64,000 nucleotides of DNA from Bradyrhizobium cajani (GCF_009759665.1 NZ_WQNE01000001.1:248001-312000); one strand, 5' to 3'. Positions 46,599 through 58,220 are shown, counted from the stretch's first letter. Notes: a model not told the origin generated them from the letters alone. A program made the numbers and translations.

Positions 46599-48263
46599 AT
46601 GAAACGCTTTGCGATGGCCGCGAGCCTCGTCATGCTTGCATCGACTTGTGCAAGCGCACAGACCAGCGAGCAGCTGGTCAAGGGCGCGACTGATACATCG
46701 AACGTTCTCAACTACGGGATGGGCTACAATCTCCAGCGCTTCTCGACGCTGAACCAAATCAACAAGGACACTGTCAAGAACCTCGTCCCGGTCTGGAACT
46801 ACTCCTTCAACGACGATCGCAGTGAGGAATCCCAACCCATCGTCTATCAGGGCGTGATTTATGTGACGTCGCACAATGCGACGATGGCCGTCGACGTCAA
46901 GACAGGCAAGCAAATCTGGAAGAGCAAGATCGAATATCCCGCCGAGACGCCTCGAATCGTCTGCTGCGGCATCATCAATCGCGGCGTCGCGATCCACGAG
47001 GGTAAACTATTCCGTACCACCCTCGACGCCAACGTGATCGCGCTCGATGCCAAGACCGGCAAGGAGCTGTGGCGGCAGAAGGCGGCGGACATCAAGGAAG
47101 GCTACTCCATGACGGTGGCCCCGCTGGTCGCAGACGGCGTCGTCATCACCGGCATTTCCGGCGCCGAGTTCGGCACACGCGGCTTCATCGACGGCTGGGA
47201 TCCGGCAACCGGCAAGCATCTCTGGCGCACCCACTCGATCCCCTCGCCGGACGAGCCCGGCGGCGACACCTGGAAGGGCGACACCTGGAAGCTCGGCGGC
47301 GGCTCGACCTGGATCACCGGGTCTTATGATCCCGAGCTAAACACGATCTATTGGGGCATCGGAAATCCCGGACCGTTCAACTCGGCAGTGCGCCCGGGCG
47401 ACAATCTCTACACCTGCTCCGTGCTGGCGATGGATCCCAAGACCGGCAAGATCAAGTGGCACTACCAGTTCTCGCCGAACAATCCGTTCGACTACGACGC
47501 CGTGGCCGAGATGGTGCTCGCCGATGTGAACGTCGAGGGCAAGCCGACCAAGGCGCTGATGAATGCCAACCGCAACGGCTTCTTCTACGTGCTCGACCGT
47601 ACCAACGGCAAGCTGCTCGCGGCCAACCCTTACGTGAAGGTCAACTGGGCGACGGGTATCGACATGAAGACGGGACGTCCGATCGAAACCGACGTTTCGA
47701 AGGACGCGCGCGAGGGCAAGAAGGTCACGGTCTATCCCTCGATCCTCGGCGGCAAGAACTGGGAGCCGATGTCGTTCAATCCGCAGACCGGCCTTGCCTA
47801 TGCCAACACGCTTGCCTTCGGCGGAAGGTACAAGACCGAGCCCGTCACCTACAAGCAGGGTGAATGGTATCTCGGCATGGACCTGACCGACCTCTGGGAG
47901 TACGGAGACGGGCCGCGCGGTCACCTCAAGGCCATCGACCCCATGACCGGCAAATCGAAGTGGGAAGCGCCGAGCGACATTCCGCGCTTCTCGGGCGTGC
48001 TGTCGACGGCCGGAGGCGTCGTGTTCTCGGGTGCGCTGACCGGCGAGTTCGAAGCCTTCGACGCCGACACCGGCAAGAAGCTTTGGCAGTTCCAGACCGG
48101 CTCCGGCATCGAGGGACAGCCCGTGACCTGGCAGCAGGATGGCGTGCAGTATGTCGCAGTGACGAGCGGCTATGGCGGCGTCTACTCGCTGTTCTCCGGC
48201 GACGAGCGGTTGGCTCAGGTGCCGCCCGGCGGTTCGCTGTGGGTCTTTGCAGTCAAGCAGTAA
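46599..48263 (+). CDS. PQQ-dependent alcohol dehydrogenase with lanthanide signature (ExaF/PedH-like)
   Basis: A 554-residue periplasmic eight-bladed propeller with Sec signal. Metal ligands by alignment: Glu190 (SGAEFG), Asn256 (GIGNPGP), catalytic Asp298 and the additional Asp300 in PFDYDAV, which is the lanthanide signature. Vicinal Cys122-Cys123 (VCCG) is present. The sequence differs from XoxF in lacking the longer insertions, which favours ethanol-type. GGAGG precedes the start. The following cytochrome and binding-protein genes complete an electron-transfer unit. Confidence 0.88.
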   Translation: MKRFAMAASLVMLASTCASAQTSEQLVKGATDTSNVLNYGMGYNLQRFSTLNQINKDTVKNLVPVWNYSFNDDRSEESQPIVYQGVIYVTSHNATMAVDVKTGKQIWKSKIEYPAETPRIVCCGIINRGVAIHEGKLFRTTLDANVIALDAKTGKELWRQKAADIKEGYSMTVAPLVADGVVITGISGAEFGTRGFIDGWDPATGKHLWRTHSIPSPDEPGGDTWKGDTWKLGGGSTWITGSYDPELNTIYWGIGNPGPFNSAVRPGDNLYTCSVLAMDPKTGKIKWHYQFSPNNPFDYDAVAEMVLADVNVEGKPTKALMNANRNGFFYVLDRTNGKLLAANPYVKVNWATGIDMKTGRPIETDVSKDAREGKKVTVYPSILGGKNWEPMSFNPQTGLAYANTLAFGGRYKTEPVTYKQGEWYLGMDLTDLWEYGDGPRGHLKAIDPMTGKSKWEAPSDIPRFSGVLSTAGGVVFSGALTGEFEAFDADTGKKLWQFQTGSGIEGQPVTWQQDGVQYVAVTSGYGGVYSLFSGDERLAQVPPGGSLWVFAVKQ

Positions 48264-48274
48264 CTACGGATACG

Positions 48275-48628
48275 ATGCTGAAAGTGATTTCTCACAAGAC
48301 GGCGGCGGTGATCGCCGCCGTCGCGGTGCTGTCGGTCGCGCTTGCGGCGACCGTTCGCGCCGATGACGCCACCGCCAATTCCATGCAAGCGCAGATCGAT
48401 CATGGCAAGTCGACCTACGCCTCGAAATGCTCGCACTGCCACGGCCCAAATCTGATGAACTCCGGCACCATCACGCCGGACCTGCGCGCCATCCCCGACG
48501 ACAAGACGCGCTTCATCACCACGGTGAAGAACGGCAAGAACAACAAGATGCCGCCCTGGGGCGACATCCTCAGCGACGACGAGATCGGAAACCTCTGGGC
48601 CTTCGTCTCCAGCCGGAGACGGCCATGA
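48275..48628 (+). CDS. Small c-type cytochrome partner of the quinoprotein
   Basis: A 117-residue exported class I cytochrome c with heme motif CSHCH (Cys52, Cys55, His56) and probable axial Met92 (KMPPWGD). It is 11 bases after the quinoprotein and overlaps the next gene by 4 bases. It should accept electrons from the PQQ enzyme. Confidence 0.9.
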   Translation: MLKVISHKTAAVIAAVAVLSVALAATVRADDATANSMQAQIDHGKSTYASKCSHCHGPNLMNSGTITPDLRAIPDDKTRFITTVKNGKNNKMPPWGDILSDDEIGNLWAFVSSRRRP

Positions 48629-49554
48629 GACGCCGGCTCTCCGCGTGGAGCGTTGCTGCGATCCTCGCGGCGGCGCCCCTCGTTGCGCGCGCGGCCGAAG
48701 ACCCGCTGAAGATCTGTCTCGACAAGGACCGGCCACCGCTGTCGGTGCATCAAAAGAGCAAGCCGGATGCGGGCTTCGACGTGCTGCTGGCGCAGGCAAT
48801 TGCAGAGCGGATGCGACGGCCGCTGACGATCCAATGGTTCGAGAGCAGGCTCGACGAGGATTCCAGCCCGCAGCTCGAGGCCAATGCGCTGCTCTCGGAC
48901 GGGCGCTGCTCGCTGGTCGGCGGCTACGCGCTGACGCGGGATTCGCTCGTCGTCCCCGGCATGAAGACGGCGCGCTTGCCGGACTTCACCGGGGCCACCC
49001 GTGACGACCGGCGCCGCCGCGTCGCGCTCGGCGTGCTGGCGCCGAGCCAGCCCTATGTCTATTCGCCGATGACGGTGGTGCTCGGGCCGAAGGCGCGGGA
49101 TCGCAAGATCGGCGACATCGGCGATCTCGCCGGGCTACGGCTGGTGATCGAAAGCGGATCGCTGGGCGATGCGATCCTGATGACCTACGACAAGGGGCGC
49201 CTGATCGACAGCATCACCCATCTCGTCCCCGGCCGCGACGACCTGCTCGGCACGCTCAGCCGTGGCGACCATGACGCAACGCTGATCGATCTTGCCCGCT
49301 TCGACGCCCATCGCGCCGCGCATCCCGATACGGCAATCACCGCATCCGGCTATTACTATCCGATCGGCGCCAATCGCGGCTATGTCGGGCTTGCCCGCGA
49401 TGGCGCGCTGATCGAGGCCGTCAACAAGGTGCTGACGGAGCTTGGCACCGAGGGCAAGATCGCCGAATTCGGCAAGCAGGCCGGCCTCACCTATCTGCCG
49501 CCGCGCGAGCCCGCGATCCTCGGCGACGTCTGGATGAAGATCATTCAGCGGTAG
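48625..49554 (+). CDS. XoxJ/MxaJ-like periplasmic binding protein
   Basis: A 309-residue exported type-2 binding protein (LKICLDKDRPPLSVHQK, FDVLLAQAIAERMRRPL, RLVIESGSLGDAILM). Members occur after quinoprotein-cytochrome pairs and are thought to help enzyme maturation. Overlaps the cytochrome gene by ATGA. The long Asp/Arg region TRDDRRRRVALG is unusual for an SBP. Confidence 0.85.
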   Translation: MRRRLSAWSVAAILAAAPLVARAAEDPLKICLDKDRPPLSVHQKSKPDAGFDVLLAQAIAERMRRPLTIQWFESRLDEDSSPQLEANALLSDGRCSLVGGYALTRDSLVVPGMKTARLPDFTGATRDDRRRRVALGVLAPSQPYVYSPMTVVLGPKARDRKIGDIGDLAGLRLVIESGSLGDAILMTYDKGRLIDSITHLVPGRDDLLGTLSRGDHDATLIDLARFDAHRAAHPDTAITASGYYYPIGANRGYVGLARDGALIEAVNKVLTELGTEGKIAEFGKQAGLTYLPPREPAILGDVWMKIIQR

Positions 49555-49559
49555 AGGCC

Positions 49560-49672
49560 TGTCATTCCGGGGCGCCCGTAGGGCGAACCCGGAATCCATT
49601 TCTCCACAGCGCATGCGGTCCGATGGATTCCGGGCCTGCGTGCTGCGCACGCATCCCGGAATGACGATACGG
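49560..49672. repeat. Dispersed palindromic repeat (TCATTCCGGG / CCCGGAATGA)
   Basis: Two pairs of inverted motifs (GTCATTCCGGGG..CCCGGAATCCAT and ATGGATTCCGGG..CCCGGAATGAC). Typical of dispersed intergenic repeats in this genus. Confidence 0.7.
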
Positions 49673-49714
49673 TTGGCGGTGGAGCACAACGGCATCGACT
49701 CGCCTGGCGGCGCC

Positions 49715-50785
49715 ATGAACCGTATGATGCCAGCGTTTCATTCGCCCATCCGGTGCCCCGTGAACCTCCCGACCATCCCGCCGGCCGCCAACCTGCGCGA
49801 CGTCATCTCCCGGGAAATCAAGACCGGCGAACTCCTGCGCGCGCTGATCGTCGTCGGCCCCATGGTCGCGGCCTATTTCATCTCGCGCGAGGCGGCCCTG
49901 CTCAATCTCGGGCTGGTCGCAGTCTCGCTGCTGATTCCCGCGCTCAGGTTGCATTTGGCGCCGAAAGTGATCGCGTGGCACTACCTCGCCATTCTCGTCA
50001 CCTTTGGCGCTCTGTTCCTCGCAAGCCCCATCAAGGCGCTGTTCGTGGGGCTGACGGCGCTCGCCGGTTTCGTCGCGGTCGCCGTGACACGCCACGGAGA
50101 AGACTTCCGCACGCTCGGCAATTGGGTCTTCATCCCCGCCGTCTATCTCGCCTGCGAAGTGCGGGAGGGCGTGAGCCCGTCCGAGGCGCTGCGCCATGCC
50201 GGCGTGATCGTCGCGTCCTCGCCGATTGCGCTGGCGTTGGTCTGCTCTGTCCAGATTTACGACCAGCGGCGGCGCGGCAGGGACGCGGCGACTTCGTTCG
50301 GAGCCCCTGCCGCCCAGTGGTTTCTGCCGGCAAGCGCGACCGCCATGGCGGTCTTCGCCGCGGCCGCGCTGGTCGAGATATTCGACCTTGCGCAGGGGCA
50401 ATGGGTGATGTGGTCGGCCGCAAGCGTGGTCGTCGGCGATCTCGCTGCGTCGACGGGCAAGCTGAAGCAGCGCGCGATCGGCGCGTTCGTCGGCGTGCCG
50501 CTCGGCTTCCTCGCCGGCATCGCGCTGCCGCAAAGCCGTGTCGGCTATGCACTTGCAGTGCTCGCGGCCACCCTCACGCTGATGTCATTCTCGCGCTACG
50601 TCGTCGGCTTCGGCCTGCGCTGCTTCTTCATTGCGCTGGCCGCGTCCTTTGCCGGCGGCGCCAGCGGCATCGCGGAGGAGCGCATCGTCAACGTGCTGAT
50701 CGGCGGCACGTTCGGCCTCGTTGCGGTGGCCCTGACCGAGGTCGCCTGGCAACGGGTCATGCGGAAGGCCCGGCCGCCCGGGTGA
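49715..50785 (+). CDS. FUSC-like multi-span membrane protein
   Basis: About 355 residues with two blocks of hydrophobic helices (LLRALIVVGPMVAAYFIS to ITLTALAGFVAVAVTR and SATAMAVFAAAALVEIFD to LIGGTFGLVAVALTE). The C-terminal GQWVMWSAASVVVGDLAAS resembles fusaric-acid-resistance family members. Start uncertain: ATG 49715, ATG 49724, or GTG 49759. May export aromatic acids; not proven. Confidence 0.65.
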   Translation: MNRMMPAFHSPIRCPVNLPTIPPAANLRDVISREIKTGELLRALIVVGPMVAAYFISREAALLNLGLVAVSLLIPALRLHLAPKVIAWHYLAILVTFGALFLASPIKALFVGLTALAGFVAVAVTRHGEDFRTLGNWVFIPAVYLACEVREGVSPSEALRHAGVIVASSPIALALVCSVQIYDQRRRGRDAATSFGAPAAQWFLPASATAMAVFAAAALVEIFDLAQGQWVMWSAASVVVGDLAASTGKLKQRAIGAFVGVPLGFLAGIALPQSRVGYALAVLAATLTLMSFSRYVVGFGLRCFFIALAASFAGGASGIAEERIVNVLIGGTFGLVAVALTEVAWQRVMRKARPPG

Positions 50786-50897
50786 GGCGCGAACGAGCAC
50801 GGCGCTCTCCTTCGAATGCGCCAATCTGTCTCGCCTGTCGGCCATGGCGGAGGCGGCGCGATGCAGTACCCTCGGTACAAATCCGGGAGAGAGCAAC

Positions 50898-51888
50898 ATG
50901 TCTGCAAGACTCGATCGCCGCCACTTCGTCGCCGCCGGTGTCAGCGCGCTCGCGATGCCTTTCGTCTCGCGCGGCGCCTCGGCGCAAGCTGCGTGGCCGG
51001 CGCGGCAGATCCGCATGATCTGCAGCTATCCCGCTGGCGGGCAGACCGACCTGCTCGCGCGCGCCTATGGCGAATTCATCTCCAAGCAGGGCGGAAAGAC
51101 CGTGGTCATCGAGAACAAGGCCGGCGCCTCCGGTGCGATCGGCGCTGCGGAGGTGGCCCGCGCGGAGCCCGACGGCCACACCGTGCTGTGCTCGATCTCG
51201 ACCACCTACATCATGAACCGAGTGGTGATGAAGAATCCGGGCTATGACATGGACAAGGATCTGACGCTCGTCAGCGTCATTCCCGGCGCCGGCCTCCTGC
51301 TGGTCGCAAACCCGAAAACCGGAGTCAAGACGCTGGAGGATTTCGTCGCCTTCGCCCGCAAGAGCGGCAAGGTGAATTTCGGCACCTACAGCGCCGGCTC
51401 GGTCCCGCACATGACGATCAACGAGCTGAACAAGCAGTATGGGCTCAACATCGAGCCGGTCCACTACCGTGGCGAAGCACCGATGTGGACGGGGATGCTG
51501 GAGGGCACGCTCGATGCCGCGATGGGCAGCTACACAGCGGCGCAGTCGGTTCTGCAAAGCGACCGCGGCACCGTGTTCGCGGTGCATTCGAAGAAGGTCG
51601 ACGCGATTCCTGCGATCAAGACCCTCCCCGAGCAGGGCGCAACGTCGAAAATTCTTCACCGTCAGCGGCTTCACGGGATGGGCCGTCCCGAAGGCGACGC
51701 CACAGCCGGTCGTCGACCGGCTGGCCGAGCTCTGCGTCGCCGCCAACAGCGATCCGAAGGTGAAGGAGGTTCTCGCGACCTTCGTGCTCGAGCCCGCGAT
51801 CGGCTTCAAGGAGACCAACGCCCTGTATCAGAGTGAACTGCCGATCTGGATCGAGAGTGCGCAGTCGCTCGGCCTCGAGCCGGCCTGA
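50898..51888 (+). pseudogene. Bug-family binding protein broken by a one-base insertion
   Basis: Tat signal (RRHFVAAGVSALAMPFVS) and normal Bug motifs (WPARQIRMICSYPAGGQTD, NKAGASGAIGAAEVARAEPD) run until about 51648. There an AAAA run gives ...TSKILHRQRLH; with one A less it reads TSKFFTVSGFTGWAVPKATP in the family order, ending at 51888. One-base insertion in a homopolymer: real mutation or sequencing error. Confidence 0.85.
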
Positions 51889-52033
51889 ACGTCGCGGCGC
51901 CGCTTAGCCCGCTGGCCACACCCCTTTGTGCCCGGCGTCCGACCAAAGCCTAGTGTTGGAAGCGCATTTTCCCGCTATGATTGTGTACCGCTGCCGGAAG
52001 ACCCATTTGGCGCGGACGCGAAAGGCCGATCGC

Positions 52034-52459
52034 ATGACACCGGATGGCGTCGCCGTAGCAGTCATGATCATCCTGCTCTTTCCGATGGGCTATTTCACGC
52101 TGGCTTCGCCCGCCTTCCTGCTGGTGAAGCTGGATATCCAGCCCGTCGCCCAGTTGCTACGCGGAATGTTCAATGCCCATTTTCTGGTGATGCGGGTTGC
52201 CGGCGTCATCGGAACGGTGGCTTTCCTGCTCGACGGTCGCCTGGTCGCCGCGGCGGGCGTTGGGTTGGTTGCGGCCTTGGCGATCTGGGGCCGCCGCTGG
52301 TTCATGCAACGGATGGACGACCAACTCAGCGCGAGGGACGCCGGCGATACCGAGGCCCCGCGTCGGCTGCGCCGGCTGCACTGGAGCGGAATGCTGGGTA
52401 ACGCGGTGCTGCTCGTCGCTCTCGTGGCCAGCATTCCCTACGTCGCCGCGTCGGCGTGA
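52034..52459 (+). CDS. Four-span membrane protein, unknown
   Basis: A 141-residue protein with helices about residues 6-26 (VAVMIILLFPMGYFTLAS), 45-63 (VMRVAGVIGTVAFLLDG), 69-86 (AAAGVGLVAALAIWG) and 118-138 (MLGNAVLLVALVAS). AAAGG lies before the start at 52034. No family is recognised; a DUF-type inner-membrane protein. Confidence 0.6.
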   Translation: MTPDGVAVAVMIILLFPMGYFTLASPAFLLVKLDIQPVAQLLRGMFNAHFLVMRVAGVIGTVAFLLDGRLVAAAGVGLVAALAIWGRRWFMQRMDDQLSARDAGDTEAPRRLRRLHWSGMLGNAVLLVALVASIPYVAASA

Positions 52460-52528
52460 GGGATATCGCCGCCGCCGGCACGTGACCGGCAACCGCCGTT
52501 GGCGACCGGCCGTCGTCGCGCGGCCCGA

Positions 52529-53497
52529 CTAATGCTCCTCCGAGCTCACGGTGCCCTGCTGCGCCTTGTGAATCGAGGACGGCACCACGCCGAAATATTT
52601 CCGGAACACCCGGCTGAAATGCGATGAGCTGGAGAAGCCCCAGGAGAACGCGACGTCGGTGATGGTCTTGCCGGCGTGCGCCTCGAGCTCCTGGCGGCAG
52701 TTCTGCAAGCGCGCCTGCCAGATATAGTCGCTCACCGTGGTGCCGCGCTCGGAGAACAGCATGTGCAGATAGCGCTTGGAGCAGCCGAGCTCGGCGGAGA
52801 TCTGGTCGATGCACAGATCCGGATCGCGCAGGTGCTCGCGGATGAAGAACTGCGCGCGTACATACATCGCCTCGGGCCCGACGCGATCGAACATCGTGTC
52901 GGCCTCGCGCAGCGGCAGCAACAGAAGGTCGATCAGCGAGTCGGCAACACCGACTGCGCTGTTCGCCGACAGCTTCGCCGCCTCGTCGAAGGTCGCATGG
53001 ACGAAATCATGGGCAATGCGGCCCGTACCTGTCTTTGCCGACAGCTTGCAGGCCGGCATCCGCTGCGACGGGAATCCGCGGTCGCGCAGCAGCGCCTTCG
53101 GCACGATCACCACGTCGTGACGCGTGAAGGCGGGGCTGATGATCGAATGCGGGCAGGAGACGTCATAGGCGATGATGTCGCCGGGGTTCAGCTCGATGTG
53201 TCGGCCTTCCTGCTCGAAATAGGACACGCCGTAGGTCTGGAAGTGGATCTTGATGTACGGGTGTTCATTGGCCTTGGCGCGCGCCATCGTGTGCGCGATG
53301 CGATGCTGGCTGACCTCGATCTGACAGAGCTTCAGGCGCGAGACGGTCGTGTAGTCGATGCGGCCCTCGAGCGAGGATGCCTCGAGCGGATCGACGTCGA
53401 AATGGCCACACAGGCTCGTCAGCCCGTCGATCCAGCTCTGGATCTGGCGCTTCGGCGTCATTCCGGTGGTCGAGAGCGTGTGAATTGTGTCGGACAT
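52529..53497 (-). CDS. AraC-family regulator with AraC-binding-like domain
   Basis: About 322 residues. N-terminal AraC-binding-like domain (TTVSRLKLCQIEVSQHRIAH, IIAYDVSCPHSII), C-terminal AraC HTH pair (CIDQISAELGCSKRYLHMLF and ITDVAFSWGFSSSSHFSRVF). Divergent from the xoxF operon with about 500 bases between, so is a likely regulator of methanol oxidation. A GTG at 53509 is an alternative start. Confidence 0.85.
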   Translation of the reverse strand: MSDTIHTLSTTGMTPKRQIQSWIDGLTSLCGHFDVDPLEASSLEGRIDYTTVSRLKLCQIEVSQHRIAHTMARAKANEHPYIKIHFQTYGVSYFEQEGRHIELNPGDIIAYDVSCPHSIISPAFTRHDVVIVPKALLRDRGFPSQRMPACKLSAKTGTGRIAHDFVHATFDEAAKLSANSAVGVADSLIDLLLLPLREADTMFDRVGPEAMYVRAQFFIREHLRDPDLCIDQISAELGCSKRYLHMLFSERGTTVSDYIWQARLQNCRQELEAHAGKTITDVAFSWGFSSSSHFSRVFRKYFGVVPSSIHKAQQGTVSSEEH

Positions 53498-54013
53498 TAA
53501 TCCAGCCACTGGTTTGATCCGGAGATTCGACGCGAATCGCGACCAGCGCTGTCGGAGCCCTCAGCCGTGATTTGCGTGACGTTTGCCTCGAATTTGAGTG
53601 GTCTTTTGCAACGAGCGCCATCGTTCCATTGCCACCCTTGAAAGTTAATCCTCCGCCTTAGTTGCAGCGCCGTCAAGGGGAACCTGAGCGCCGAGGGCGG
53701 TCCCGAAGCGGTGCGGAAGCCGCTGAATTCGCTACTGCAAAATCAAAAACTTCGCATCCGTGCGCTGTCAAGCAAACCGGCTTCTCTCTTGGGCAAGTTT
53801 CCCGAGGACGAAGCCGTTAGGGATTACGGCAGGAACAACAAGAACGGGCCGCTCCTGCACGTGGACCCGTGGCTCTCATCAGGAGGAGGAAACAGCACAG
53901 CATCGTTTCTGGTCCCAATCGCGACCGCCCTGCACGAGCAGACGCCGGACGAGAAGCCCGGTGATTGAGCAAATAGTTCGGAAACAATAAACGAGACCAA
54001 CGGAGGAATGACT
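53498..54013. other. Divergent promoter region upstream of xoxF
   Basis: 516 bases holding both promoters. An 86-codon open frame (53711-53968) shows no recognisable domain and no site. No clear terminator or riboswitch was seen. GGAGG at 54002-54006 is the xoxF ribosome-binding site. Confidence 0.6.
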
Positions 54014-55819
54014 ATGCGCAAGGTGCTACTGGCGACCTATCTTGGCTCCGCGGCGGCTCTCGCCGTCGGCAGCGCGTCAGCCAATGACGAGCTGATCAAG
54101 ATGTCGCAGAACCCGAAAGACTGGGTAATGCCGGCGGGCGACTACGCCAATACCCGCTATTCCAAGCTGAACCAGATCAACGCACAGAATGTCGGCAAGC
54201 TTCAGGTTGCCTGGACCTTCTCGACCGGCGTGCTGCGTGGCCACGAGGGCGGCCCGCTGATCATCGGCAACATGATGTACGTCCACACGCCGTTCCCGAA
54301 CAAGGTCTACGCTCTTGACCTTTCAAACGAGAACAAGATCGTCTGGAGGTACGAGCCGAAGCAGGATCCGAACGTCATCCCGGTGATGTGCTGCGACACG
54401 GTCAACCGCGGCCTGTCTTACGGCGACGGCAAGATCATCCTGCACCAGGCCGACACCAACCTCGTCGCGCTCGACGCCAAGACCGGCCAGGTGGCCTGGT
54501 CGGCGACGAACGGCAATCCGTCGAAGGGCGAGACCGGCACATCGGCCGCGCTGGTCGTCAAGGACAAGGTGCTGGTCGGCATCTCCGGCGGCGAATTCGG
54601 CGTGCAGTGCCATGTCACCGCTTACGATCTCAAGAGCGGCAAGCAGGTCTGGCGCGCCTACTCCGAAGGTCCGGACGACCAGATCAAGGTCGACCCGGTC
54701 AAGACGACGGCGCTCGGCAAGCCGGTCGGACCCGACTCTTCGCTGAAGACCTGGCAAGGCGATCAGTGGAAGATCGGCGGCGGCTGCACCTGGGGCTGGA
54801 TTTCCTACGATCCCGCTCTGAACCTCGTCTATTACGGGTCAGGCAACCCCTCGACCTGGAATCCGAAACAGCGTCCGGGCGACAACAAGTGGTCGATGAC
54901 CATCTTCGCGCGCGACGCGGACACCGGTATGGCCAAGTGGGTCTACCAGATGACGCCCCATGACGAGTGGGACTATGACGGCGTCAACGAGATGATCCTC
55001 ACGGATCAGCAGATCAATGGGCAGCCTCGCAAGCTCCTGACCCATTTCGACCGCAACGGTCTCGCCTATACCATGGACCGTGAGAACGGCGAACTGCTGG
55101 TCGCCGAAAAGTACGATCCGAAGGTGAACTGGACCTCCGGCGTCGACATGAACAAGAGCTCGCCGACCTATGGCCGTCCGAAGGTGCTGGACGCAGCGTC
55201 GACCGACAAGGCGGGCGAGGACGTCAACGTGAAGGGCATCTGCCCGGCCGCGCTCGGCACCAAGGACGAGCAGCCGGCAGCCTACTCGCCCGACACGCAG
55301 CTGTTCTACGTTCCGACCAACCACGTCTGCATGGACTACGAACCGTTCAAGGTGAGCTACACCGCGGGCCAGCCCTATGTGGGTGCGACGCTCTCGATGT
55401 ATCCGCCGCAGGGTGAAAGCCACATGGGCAACTTCATCGCCTGGGACGGCAAGACCGGCAAGATCGTCTGGTCGAACAAGGAGCAGTTCTCGGTCTGGTC
55501 GGGTGCGCTCGCGACCGCCGGCGGCGTGGTGTTCTACGGCACGCTCGAAGGCTACCTGAAGGCTGTCGATGCCAAGTCCGGCAAGGAGCTCTACAAGTTC
55601 AAGACTCCCTCCGGCATCATCGGCAACGTCACCACCTATGAGAACAATGGCAAGCAGTACGTTGCCGTGCTCTCCGGCGTGGGTGGCTGGGCCGGCATTG
55701 GTCTGGCGGCAGGCCTGACCGATCCGACCGCCGGTCTCGGCGCCGTCGGTGGCTACGCGGCCCTCAGCAACTACACGGCGCTCGGCGGTACGCTGACCGT
55801 GTTCTCGCTGCCGAACTAG
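54014..55819 (+). CDS. xoxF: Lanthanide-dependent methanol dehydrogenase XoxF
   Basis: A 601-residue exported PQQ dehydrogenase of the XoxF5-like form. The signal [20 protein letters not shown] is followed by an eight-bladed propeller. Metal ligands by alignment: Glu194 (SGGEFG), Asn278 (SGNPS), catalytic Asp320 and Asp322 in EWDYDGVN, which marks lanthanide dependence. Vicinal Cys126-Cys127 (MCCDTVNRG) is intact. ATG 54014 is used because GGAGG ends 7 bases before it; ATG 54008 is too close. It oxidises methanol to formaldehyde and is followed by xoxG, frmA and gfa. Confidence 0.97.
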   Translation: MRKVLLATYLGSAAALAVGSASANDELIKMSQNPKDWVMPAGDYANTRYSKLNQINAQNVGKLQVAWTFSTGVLRGHEGGPLIIGNMMYVHTPFPNKVYALDLSNENKIVWRYEPKQDPNVIPVMCCDTVNRGLSYGDGKIILHQADTNLVALDAKTGQVAWSATNGNPSKGETGTSAALVVKDKVLVGISGGEFGVQCHVTAYDLKSGKQVWRAYSEGPDDQIKVDPVKTTALGKPVGPDSSLKTWQGDQWKIGGGCTWGWISYDPALNLVYYGSGNPSTWNPKQRPGDNKWSMTIFARDADTGMAKWVYQMTPHDEWDYDGVNEMILTDQQINGQPRKLLTHFDRNGLAYTMDRENGELLVAEKYDPKVNWTSGVDMNKSSPTYGRPKVLDAASTDKAGEDVNVKGICPAALGTKDEQPAAYSPDTQLFYVPTNHVCMDYEPFKVSYTAGQPYVGATLSMYPPQGESHMGNFIAWDGKTGKIVWSNKEQFSVWSGALATAGGVVFYGTLEGYLKAVDAKSGKELYKFKTPSGIIGNVTTYENNGKQYVAVLSGVGGWAGIGLAAGLTDPTAGLGAVGGYAALSNYTALGGTLTVFSLPN

Positions 55820-55897
55820 CCTCAACCGTATCGTCCGGCGCGTGGATCAACTCCACGCGCCGGCTCGTCTCCACCGAACGCCTTCGAGGACAATCTC

Positions 55898-56419
55898 TTG
55901 CGTAAAATCTGCTCTGTCATTGCTGCGATGATCTTCGTTGCGTCCGGAGGAATTGCGGTCGCGGACGGCCCCGGCGACCCGACCGCCGTGAAGAAGGAAG
56001 ACGACGGAAAGTGGCTCGATAAGGAAGGGACCCCGACCTACAAGATTTCGGCCGACGGCACCGTGGACTGGTTCACCTATTCCGGATACCGCCGCTATCA
56101 CTCCGACTGCCACGTCTGCCATGGCCCCGACGGCATGGGATCGACCTACGCACCGGCGCTGAAGGACTCCGTCAAGTCCATGAGCTATGGCGACTTCCTC
56201 GGCGTGGTCGCCTCTGGTCGCAAGAACATCTCGACGGCGCAAGAGAACGTCATGCCGGCCTTCGGCGACAACCCGAACGTCGCCTGCTACATGGACGATC
56301 TCTACGTCTATCTGCGCGCCCGCTCCGACGAAGCATGGGGCCGGCAGCGTCCCTCCAAGAAGGAGGAGAAAACGGAAGCCTATACCAAGGCGGAAGACGC
56401 CTGCATGGGCAAGAAATGA
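55898..56419 (+). CDS. xoxG: Cytochrome c XoxG, electron acceptor of XoxF
   Basis: A 173-residue exported cytochrome with heme motif CHVCH (Cys71, Cys74, His75) and probable axial Met119 (NVMPAFGD). The start is TTG 55898, supported by GAGG 8 bases upstream. Two more Cys (VACYMDD and ACMGKK) may form a disulfide. 78 bases after xoxF and 60 before frmA. Confidence 0.92.
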   Translation: MRKICSVIAAMIFVASGGIAVADGPGDPTAVKKEDDGKWLDKEGTPTYKISADGTVDWFTYSGYRRYHSDCHVCHGPDGMGSTYAPALKDSVKSMSYGDFLGVVASGRKNISTAQENVMPAFGDNPNVACYMDDLYVYLRARSDEAWGRQRPSKKEEKTEAYTKAEDACMGKK

Positions 56420-56479
56420 ACGTTGCCGGGACTGCAGAGACTGCTTCCTGGCATCATACGAGAATTTGAGGAGCTTACG

Positions 56480-57589
<1,110 letters not shown>

Positions 57590-57621
57590 CTCACAGACAT
57601 CACACCAAGGAGGATCGACCC

Positions 57622-58185
57622 ATGACTGTTGCACTCCACCCATCGATCGACAACGGCCTCAAACAGGGCACCGGCAGCTTTGCCGGCGGCACGCTGGTCT
57701 GCAAATGCAGCGACCACCCGGTCAAGGTCGGCATCAAGGGCGACGTCGCCCACAACCACGCCTGCGGCTGCACCAAGTGCTGGAAGCCGCAGGGTGCGAC
57801 GTTCTCCGTCGTCGCCGTGGTGCCGCGCCAGAACGTTACCGTGCTCGAGAACGGCGACAAGCTCCAGATCGTCGATCCCTCGGCGGTGATCCAGCGCTAC
57901 GCCTGCAAGGCCTGCGGCACGCACATGTACGGCCGCATCGAGAACAAGGGCCATCCGTTCTACGGCCTCGACTTCATCCATCCCGAATTGTTCCAGGAGC
58001 AGGGTTCGCAGGCGCCGCAATTCGCCGCCTTCGTCTCCTCCGTGATCGAATCGGGCGTGAAGCCGGAGCAGATGGCCGGCATCCGTTCGCGGCTGAAGGA
58101 GATCGGGCTCGAGCCCTATGATTGCCTGTCGCCGGCGCTGATGGATGCGATCGCGACCCACGTGGCGAAAGCCAAAGCCGCCTAA
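57622..58185 (+). CDS. gfa: S-(hydroxymethyl)glutathione synthase (formaldehyde-activating)
   Basis: A 187-residue zinc enzyme that joins formaldehyde and glutathione. Zinc sites are visible in [24 protein letters not shown] and [12 protein letters not shown]. It is the last gene of the xoxF operon, 32 bases after frmA. With FrmA and FghA it forms the glutathione route to formate. Confidence 0.95.
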   Translation: MTVALHPSIDNGLKQGTGSFAGGTLVCKCSDHPVKVGIKGDVAHNHACGCTKCWKPQGATFSVVAVVPRQNVTVLENGDKLQIVDPSAVIQRYACKACGTHMYGRIENKGHPFYGLDFIHPELFQEQGSQAPQFAAFVSSVIESGVKPEQMAGIRSRLKEIGLEPYDCLSPALMDAIATHVAKAKAA

Positions 58186-58220
58186 GCAAGGCCGCCGAGA
58201 GCCTTTGCCAAGCGCCCATC

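Noticed and set aside
53711..53968. 86-codon open frame in the xoxF upstream region
   Set aside because: No ribosome-binding site, no recognisable family, and it lies in an expected promoter region.
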